From Coprococcus sp. OM04-5BH (lineage in GTDB: Bacteria; Bacillota; Clostridia; Lachnospirales; Lachnospiraceae), in contig NZ_QULM01000001.1 in assembly GCF_003482105.1 (NCBI RefSeq), forward strand, positions 1,116,001-1,180,000: a DNA stretch of 64,000 bases, in the 5' to 3' direction. The notes under the pieces are model-generated. The model was not told the origin of the DNA. It was given only the letters and a program-made list of their open reading frames with translations, and did no database searches. Shown here piece by piece: positions 59,069 through 64,000 of the stretch (the first letter of the stretch is position 1; each line of letters starts with the position of its first letter). The position numbers and the translations under genes were made by a program.

Positions 59069-60869
59069 TAAAAACAGACAGCGTGTGGATAGTATAAGAC
59101 AGCTCATGAAGGAGCGTGGCATAGACGCATACATTATCAGGTCGGATGATTTTCATGGCTCTGAGTATGTGGGAGATTATTTCAAGTGCCGCCGGTATGT
59201 GACCGGCTTTGACGGCTCCGCAGGAAGTGTTGTCATAACGGCAGATGAAGCTGTGCTCTGGACTGACGGAAGGTATTTCTTACAGGCTGAGGAACAGCTT
59301 AAAGGTACCGGGATTGAACTGTACAGACAGGGAGTTGCAGGGGTTCCCGATATACCTGCATATCTGTCAGAGCATGTAGGGTACGGCGGTTTTATAGCTT
59401 ATGACGGAAGGACTGTAAGTGTAGGTTTTCGTGATATGATCATGGCAGCCTTTAAGGACAGACATGTAAATATAATAGATGACATAGATCTTGTTGGGAT
59501 GATATGGGATGACCGACCTGCCATGAGTGCCGAGAAGCTATGGCTTCTTCCTGAGAAGTACTCAGGCATGAAGACGGCAGACAAGCTGGCAGCCGTAAGG
59601 CTGGCCATGAAGGAGGCTGGGGCTGATGTCCATCTGATAGCTTCCCTTGATGATATCGCCTGGATATACAATATCCGCGGAGGAGATATAAGCTATAATC
59701 CTGTGGCACTGGCATATACTGTAATTTATGAGGATAAGGCAGTTCTTTATATCAACAGGAACATAGTTGATACAGAAGTGGCTGCGGTGCTGGCAGATGA
59801 TAACGTGGAATTAAGGGATTACGATCAGGTCTACAGCGACTTAAAGGAGCTTCATGACGACAGTGTGATTCTTGTGGATAAGGCAACAATCAACGTGGCT
59901 CTTATATCAGCTATAAATAAAAATACCCACATTGTATATCATGACAATCCTTCAAAGCTCCTTAAGGCAGTTAAAAATCCTACAGAGACAGATAATGAGA
60001 GAAAAGCACATCTTTTTGATGGTATTGCTCTTACTAAACTTATATACTGGCTCAAGAAGAATTATGGGTCTGATGAGTTTGACAGAGGTGAGATCACCGA
60101 AATGTCCGTGGCGGAGAAGCTTCTTGATTACAGGAAGAAGGGTGAGGGCTTTATAGAAGAAAGCTTCGCACCTATCATAGCTTCCGGTGCCCATGGGGCC
60201 ATTGTCCACTATGAGGCAACGGAGGAAACCGATATACCTTTGTGCAGGGATAATTTTGTCCTTATGGATACCGGAGGACAGTATCTCTACGGAACCACGG
60301 ATGTGACCAGAACCGTGGCGCTTGGTGAGCTTACTTACGAACAGAAGCTTAATTATACGGCAGTATTGAGGGGACATCTTGCCTTAGGCGCAGCTAAGTT
60401 CAAAGCAGGGACCACAGGGGTGAATCTGGATCATCTTGCCAGGGCTCCGCTTCACAGGCTGGGACTTGATTATAACCATGGTACGGGACATGGAGTGGGA
60501 TATCTTTTGAATGTCCATGAGGGACCTAATGCCATAAGACCGAGAGAGAAGAACAGCTCAGGCACAGCATTTGTTCCGGGCATGATCACCTCCAATGAGC
60601 CGGGAGTTTATATTGCCGGTGAGTATGGAATAAGAACAGAGAATATGATATTGTGTAGGAAAGCAATGGAGACAGATATGGGAGAGTTCTATGACTTTGA
60701 GACTCTCACACTGGTTCCCTACGACGTATCGGCAATACTGACAGAAAAGCTCAACGAAGATGAACGCTGCCTTCTTAACGACTATCACCGCAGGGTTTAT
60801 CTTATGCTGTCACCATACCTTGAGGATGATGAGAGGGAGTGGCTTAGGAAGGCTACTGCACCGGTATGA
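59049..60869 (+). CDS. pepP: Xaa-Pro aminopeptidase (aminopeptidase P)
   Basis: The 606-residue M24 peptidase has two creatinase-like N-terminal domains and a C-terminal pita-bread domain. Metal ligands are seen in VLMDTGGQYLYGTTDVTR (two Asp), HGTGHGVGYLLNVHEGP (His) and SNEPGVYIAGEYGIRTEN (two Glu). It removes N-terminal residues before proline in the cytosol. The length of about 600 residues matches the three-domain form (like human XPNPEP1). AGGAGAG lies 11 bases ahead of ATG 59049, and the gene overlaps the TPR gene by 20 bases, so it is probably part of the same transcript. Confidence 0.92.
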   Translation: MVEKAGNKNRQRVDSIRQLMKERGIDAYIIRSDDFHGSEYVGDYFKCRRYVTGFDGSAGSVVITADEAVLWTDGRYFLQAEEQLKGTGIELYRQGVAGVPDIPAYLSEHVGYGGFIAYDGRTVSVGFRDMIMAAFKDRHVNIIDDIDLVGMIWDDRPAMSAEKLWLLPEKYSGMKTADKLAAVRLAMKEAGADVHLIASLDDIAWIYNIRGGDISYNPVALAYTVIYEDKAVLYINRNIVDTEVAAVLADDNVELRDYDQVYSDLKELHDDSVILVDKATINVALISAINKNTHIVYHDNPSKLLKAVKNPTETDNERKAHLFDGIALTKLIYWLKKNYGSDEFDRGEITEMSVAEKLLDYRKKGEGFIEESFAPIIASGAHGAIVHYEATEETDIPLCRDNFVLMDTGGQYLYGTTDVTRTVALGELTYEQKLNYTAVLRGHLALGAAKFKAGTTGVNLDHLARAPLHRLGLDYNHGTGHGVGYLLNVHEGPNAIRPREKNSSGTAFVPGMITSNEPGVYIAGEYGIRTENMILCRKAMETDMGEFYDFETLTLVPYDVSAILTEKLNEDERCLLNDYHRRVYLMLSPYLEDDEREWLRKATAPV

Positions 60870-60923
60870 GGGATATAGTTTAAGGCTGTCTGCCGTAAAT
60901 ATATTATTGGGGTCAGGAAAAAT

Positions 60924-62723
60924 ATGGAAACAAGAAAACAGATGAAAAAGAATGCCAGAGGCGCCATAAAAAAGCACCATCTGATATATATAATCGCCTG
61001 CTTCTTTGCAGCTATCATAGGTACAGAATTCGCAGGCTCCCTGCAGTTGTTCAGGCAGTCCAGCGAGGATATCAGTATTATTCAGATAAGCTATAATGGT
61101 GCCATCATAAACAATCAGAATTTTTATGATATTATGATAGATGATTATCAGGAACGGGCGCAGAACTATGATGAAAGCATTGCCAATAGAGATCCTGACA
61201 GCCCGGTGAATAAGATCCTTGACAGGAGGAACGGAGTCCTTGCCACTATGGTAAATGGAGTTTCTTCCGGATCGTTTTTTGCGACAATACTGGTGGCTAT
61301 AAGGAATGTTACAGGGTCAAAGAGCATAGCGGCAGGAATATTCATCTGTGGGGTTGCCATATTATTGTTTTTCTTCTGGGCATTTATCAAGAATGTCTAC
61401 AGAGTTGCAATGCGAAGGATATTTCTTGAGGGCGTAAGCTATGATAAGGTTCCCCATCAGAGATTCCTTTATGTATTCCGTATAAAATGTGTGCTGGATA
61501 TAGCTATAACCATGTTTGTACTGGCGATGTATAAGTTCTTATGGTCAATTACGATTATAGGCGTAGCCATAAAGCACTACTCATATCTTATGGTTCCGTA
61601 TATTGTTGCAGAAAATCCCAAGATACCGTCTAAAACTGCAATAAATCTGTCCAGAAAAATGATGAATGGACATAAGCTGCAGTACTTCTGGAATGATATT
61701 ACCTTCTGGGGCTGGTTTGTCCTTGACGTAGTAACTTTTGGTATGTCCAGGATAGTATTTACAAATGCATATAGAATCGCGTATTTTGCGGAGTGCTATA
61801 AGAATCTCAGACAGTATGCAAAGGAACGGGAGTTTGAGGGCTCAGAGTATCTGAATGATAAATATCTGTTTGAAAAGGCAACTGTGGAGGAGTTAAACAG
61901 AGAGTATGCCGCTATCGGCAGGCTTAAGGAACGTACCGGTCATATGCCGGAGGTGTTCACCCATGGCGTTAAGGGCTTTATGGCTAAGTGGTTCGGTATA
62001 TCCCTTGCCAGTCAGGCTGAGAATGATGCCTACGCAGATTACAGGATAAATAAAGTAAGGGTAGACCGGTACAGGGCAGAGATGGAACAGATGGCTTATC
62101 CCACAAGACTTCATCCTATTCCTGAGAAACAGAAAAACTTCAAGGTTACTCAGATAAACTATATGAAACTCTACAGTGTTACATCCATAATATTGTTGTT
62201 TTTCTCCTTCTGTATTACCGGATGGGTGTGGGAGGTACTGCTCCATATCTATTACGATGGACAGATAATAAACAGGGGCTTTACCCATGGACCGTGGCTT
62301 CCGATATACGGAGTGGGCGGGGTCATAATAATTACGCTTTTAAAGAGATTCAGGGACAGACCTGTGCTTGAATTTCTTGTGGCATTTGTACTCTGTGGAT
62401 TTATTGAGTACTTTACGGCATGGCTTCTCGAAACTGTAAATGGTGAGAAATGGTGGGACTACTCCGGCTATTTTTTGAATCTTGATGGAAGGATATGCGC
62501 GGAAGGATTGCTGGTATTTGCCGTTGGTGGCTGTACAGTCGTGTATCTGATAGCACCGCTGCTTGATGCGTTTTTTAAGCGCATAGACAGAAGACTTGCA
62601 ACAGTGATATGTGTGGTGCTCCTGGCGGCATTTTTTTCAGACTGCTGTTACTCGTTTAAACACCCGAATACCGGAAAAGGAATAACCGAATATGAGGAGA
62701 TATCATTTAACAGCCCACAGTGA
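60924..62723 (+). CDS. DUF975-CmpB fusion membrane protein
   Basis: The 599-residue protein joins two families. The N-terminal 310 residues with several membrane segments resemble DUF975 (ARGAIKKHHLIYIIACFFAA; VPHQRFLYVFRIK). After a charged cytosolic linker (about 310-410), the C-terminal 190 residues match the putative ABC transporter permease family CmpB (WVWEVLLHIYYDGQIINRGF; THGPWLPIYGVGG; GEKWWDYSGYFLNLDGRICA). Neither has a proven function, and no ATPase gene is near. Both halves also occur separately in other genomes. AGGAAAAAT precedes ATG 60924. Confidence 0.8.
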   Translation: METRKQMKKNARGAIKKHHLIYIIACFFAAIIGTEFAGSLQLFRQSSEDISIIQISYNGAIINNQNFYDIMIDDYQERAQNYDESIANRDPDSPVNKILDRRNGVLATMVNGVSSGSFFATILVAIRNVTGSKSIAAGIFICGVAILLFFFWAFIKNVYRVAMRRIFLEGVSYDKVPHQRFLYVFRIKCVLDIAITMFVLAMYKFLWSITIIGVAIKHYSYLMVPYIVAENPKIPSKTAINLSRKMMNGHKLQYFWNDITFWGWFVLDVVTFGMSRIVFTNAYRIAYFAECYKNLRQYAKEREFEGSEYLNDKYLFEKATVEELNREYAAIGRLKERTGHMPEVFTHGVKGFMAKWFGISLASQAENDAYADYRINKVRVDRYRAEMEQMAYPTRLHPIPEKQKNFKVTQINYMKLYSVTSIILLFFSFCITGWVWEVLLHIYYDGQIINRGFTHGPWLPIYGVGGVIIITLLKRFRDRPVLEFLVAFVLCGFIEYFTAWLLETVNGEKWWDYSGYFLNLDGRICAEGLLVFAVGGCTVVYLIAPLLDAFFKRIDRRLATVICVVLLAAFFSDCCYSFKHPNTGKGITEYEEISFNSPQ

Positions 62724-62848
62724 CAATGAGTGGAGGAAAAACAATGGCGGATATGAAGTGAACCTGTAATAAAATTGACGAAAAAACCAGTGAAAGCGTC
62801 GTATAAATGGTATTTTTCGGATATGTATGGTATACTTTAAAGGTGTAG
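62724..62848. other. Spacer upstream of the GGDEF remnant
   Basis: GGAGGAAAAACA followed by an ATG and five codons is a ribosome site with no gene behind it, possibly part of the same deletion scar as the remnant. TATACT near 62831 may be a -10 box. Confidence 0.35.
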
Positions 62849-63043
62849 CGTGACATATTTTATGGGATATACAACGGAGAAAATTATGGAACAAAGTTTA
62901 ATGTAACAATGACTTTCGGTATAGTCAAGGCTGATACAGAGATGACCTATGATGAACTTCTGGGGCGTGCCGACAAGCTTCTGTATTATGGCAAGACTCA
63001 TGGCAAGAACCGTGTGTGCATCGTAGACGACCTGGATAACTAG
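62849..63043 (+). pseudogene. C-terminal remnant of a GGDEF (diguanylate cyclase) gene
   Basis: After an in-frame stop at 62846-62848 the frame reads to 63043. The last part, YGTKFNVTMTFGIVKADTEM and then TYDELLGRADKLLYYGKTHGKNRV, is the typical end of a GGDEF domain (fT-SiGi ... A D-ALY-AK--GRN-V). The catalytic part is absent, so it is a deletion remnant. It is not a copy of the cyclase at 702-2159, whose end reads SSGYVFSDEKKW and MAKVADRKMYDEK. Confidence 0.75.
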
Positions 63044-63092
63044 ATAAATAAAAAGATATATAAATACTATATGAGAAAGGAACATCATCAAA

Positions 63093-64000
63093 ATGGAAAA
63101 CAACTATTCAATCAACACAAAATGCGTACAGGGAGGTTATACACCGGGAAATGGTGAGCCAAGGCAGATACCTATATATCAGTCAACAACCTTCAAATAT
63201 GACACCAGTGAGGATATGGGCAAGCTTTTTGATCTTGAGGCAGACGGATACTTCTATACCAGACTTGCAAATCCTACAAATGATTATGTGGCAGCTAAGA
63301 TCGCTGAGCTTGAGGGCGGTACAGCAGCAATGCTCACATCATCAGGACAGGCGGCTAACTTCTTCGCACTTTTCAACATCTGTGAGAACGGAAGCCATAT
63401 AGTATCATCGGCCTCTATCTACGGCGGAACCTTCAATCTTATTGAGGTAACAATGAAAAAGATGGGCATTGACGTGACATTTGTTGAGCCTGACTGTACA
63501 GAGGAGGAACTTAACGCAGCATTTAAGGAGAACACAAGGGCGGTGTTTGGAGAGTCCATTGCCAATCCTGCACTTACAGTTCTTGATATAGAAAAGTTCG
63601 CTAAGGCAGCCCATGCCCACGGCGTGCCGCTTATAGTAGACAATACATTCCCTACACCTGTGAACCTCCGTCCTATTGAGTGGGGAGCAGATATAGTTAC
63701 CCATTCCACCACAAAGTATATGGATGGGCACGGCGCAGCAGTAGGCGGAGCTATTGTAGACAGCGGTAAGTTTGACTGGATGGCACATGCAGACAAATTC
63801 CCTGGACTGTGTACACCGGATGATTCCTATCATGGTATCACATACGCAGAGAAGTTCGGCAAGGAAGGGGCATTTATTACAAAATGCACAGCACAGCTTA
63901 TGAGAGATTTTGGATGTATACAGTCTCCACAGCATGCATTTATACTTAATCTCGGCCTTGAGTCATTACATGTGCGTATGCCTAGACATGTGGAGAATGG
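63093..64000 (+). CDS. O-acetylhomoserine sulfhydrylase, 5' part (3' end outside window)
   Basis: The first 302 residues of a PLP-dependent enzyme of the Cys/Met metabolism family, which makes homocysteine from O-acetylhomoserine and sulfide. YQSTTFKYDTSEDMGKLFDL and YTRLANPTND are the start; SSGQAANFFALF marks the PLP phosphate site. The PLP lysine is in THSTTKYMDGHGAAVGG. The sequence resembles the MetY type more than cystathionine gamma-synthase. AAAGGA precedes ATG 63093. No SAM riboswitch or T-box was recognised upstream. Confidence 0.92.
   Translation, partial: MENNYSINTKCVQGGYTPGNGEPRQIPIYQSTTFKYDTSEDMGKLFDLEADGYFYTRLANPTNDYVAAKIAELEGGTAAMLTSSGQAANFFALFNICENGSHIVSSASIYGGTFNLIEVTMKKMGIDVTFVEPDCTEEELNAAFKENTRAVFGESIANPALTVLDIEKFAKAAHAHGVPLIVDNTFPTPVNLRPIEWGADIVTHSTTKYMDGHGAAVGGAIVDSGKFDWMAHADKFPGLCTPDDSYHGITYAEKFGKEGAFITKCTAQLMRDFGCIQSPQHAFILNLGLESLHVRMPRHVEN

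Noticed and set aside
62724..63092. SAM riboswitch or T-box before the sulfhydrylase gene
   Set aside because: No conserved core of either was found; the region holds a GGDEF remnant instead.

Overview
The window looks like chromosome of an anaerobic, low-GC Gram-positive bacterium of the Clostridia, most likely Lachnospiraceae. The clues are AGGAGG-type ribosome sites, a compact gene layout, a two-gene minimal SUF system, Na+/phosphate symport, several Clostridia-type membrane families (DUF975/CmpB, Mbeg1-like, YugP-like) and no respiratory genes. No tRNA, rRNA, CRISPR array, transposase or prophage was seen. Both ends cut sulfur amino-acid genes: a cysteine synthase 3' part at the left and an O-acetylhomoserine sulfhydrylase 5' part at the right.

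Layout. 0-17.6 kb: diguanylate cyclase, TraX-like protein, MarR regulator coupled to citrate synthase behind a near-perfect CIRCE operator, a MATE exporter, an Mbeg1-like hydrolase, two nitroreductases, a LacI regulator with matching operators, a beta-helix lipoprotein and unknown membrane proteins. Two arrays of 53-bp monomers (8.16-8.94 and 16.82-17.49 kb) lie in this part. 17.7-33.2 kb, all on +: an NSS transporter, LuxR regulator, P-II protein, potABCD, two ornithine cyclodeaminase-family enzymes, a multi-subunit FAD/Fe-S amine or imino-acid oxidoreductase and an iron alcohol dehydrogenase. This reads as an amine uptake and catabolism block. 33.3-39.2 kb: rhodanese-TtcA fusion, a second MATE exporter, a membrane Ser/Thr kinase divergent from a possible DNA-binding protein, and small membrane proteins.

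39.2-48.3 kb is a complete phosphate regulon: Pho box, pstSCAB, phoU, HD protein, second Pho box, Na+/Pi symporter with a PhoU-like tail, and a PhoP/PhoR-like pair. 48.4-63 kb holds the SufC/SufB-like pair, a zinc peptidase, a patatin, a HAD phosphatase, a nicotinamidase, a MoxR-DUF58-VWA-VWA-TPR (Bat-like) operon, aminopeptidase P and a DUF975-CmpB fusion.

The most unusual content is non-coding. (1) A family of intergenic repeats folds as a hairpin inside a second stem: a variable outer stem, an inner stem closed by a GAA loop, and an A/T-rich linker on the 3' side only. Copies sit just upstream of start codons, mainly in the 19-31 kb amine block, and both stems covary between copies. (2) The two 53-bp arrays share almost no spacer sequence but keep the half-sites TGACYT and ARGTCA at fixed spacing (N21 and about N20). 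A lone half-site pair overlaps the apparent promoter of the NSS transporter. (3) Two orphan gene 3' ends, of a Cof-type HAD and of a GGDEF protein, mark old deletions.
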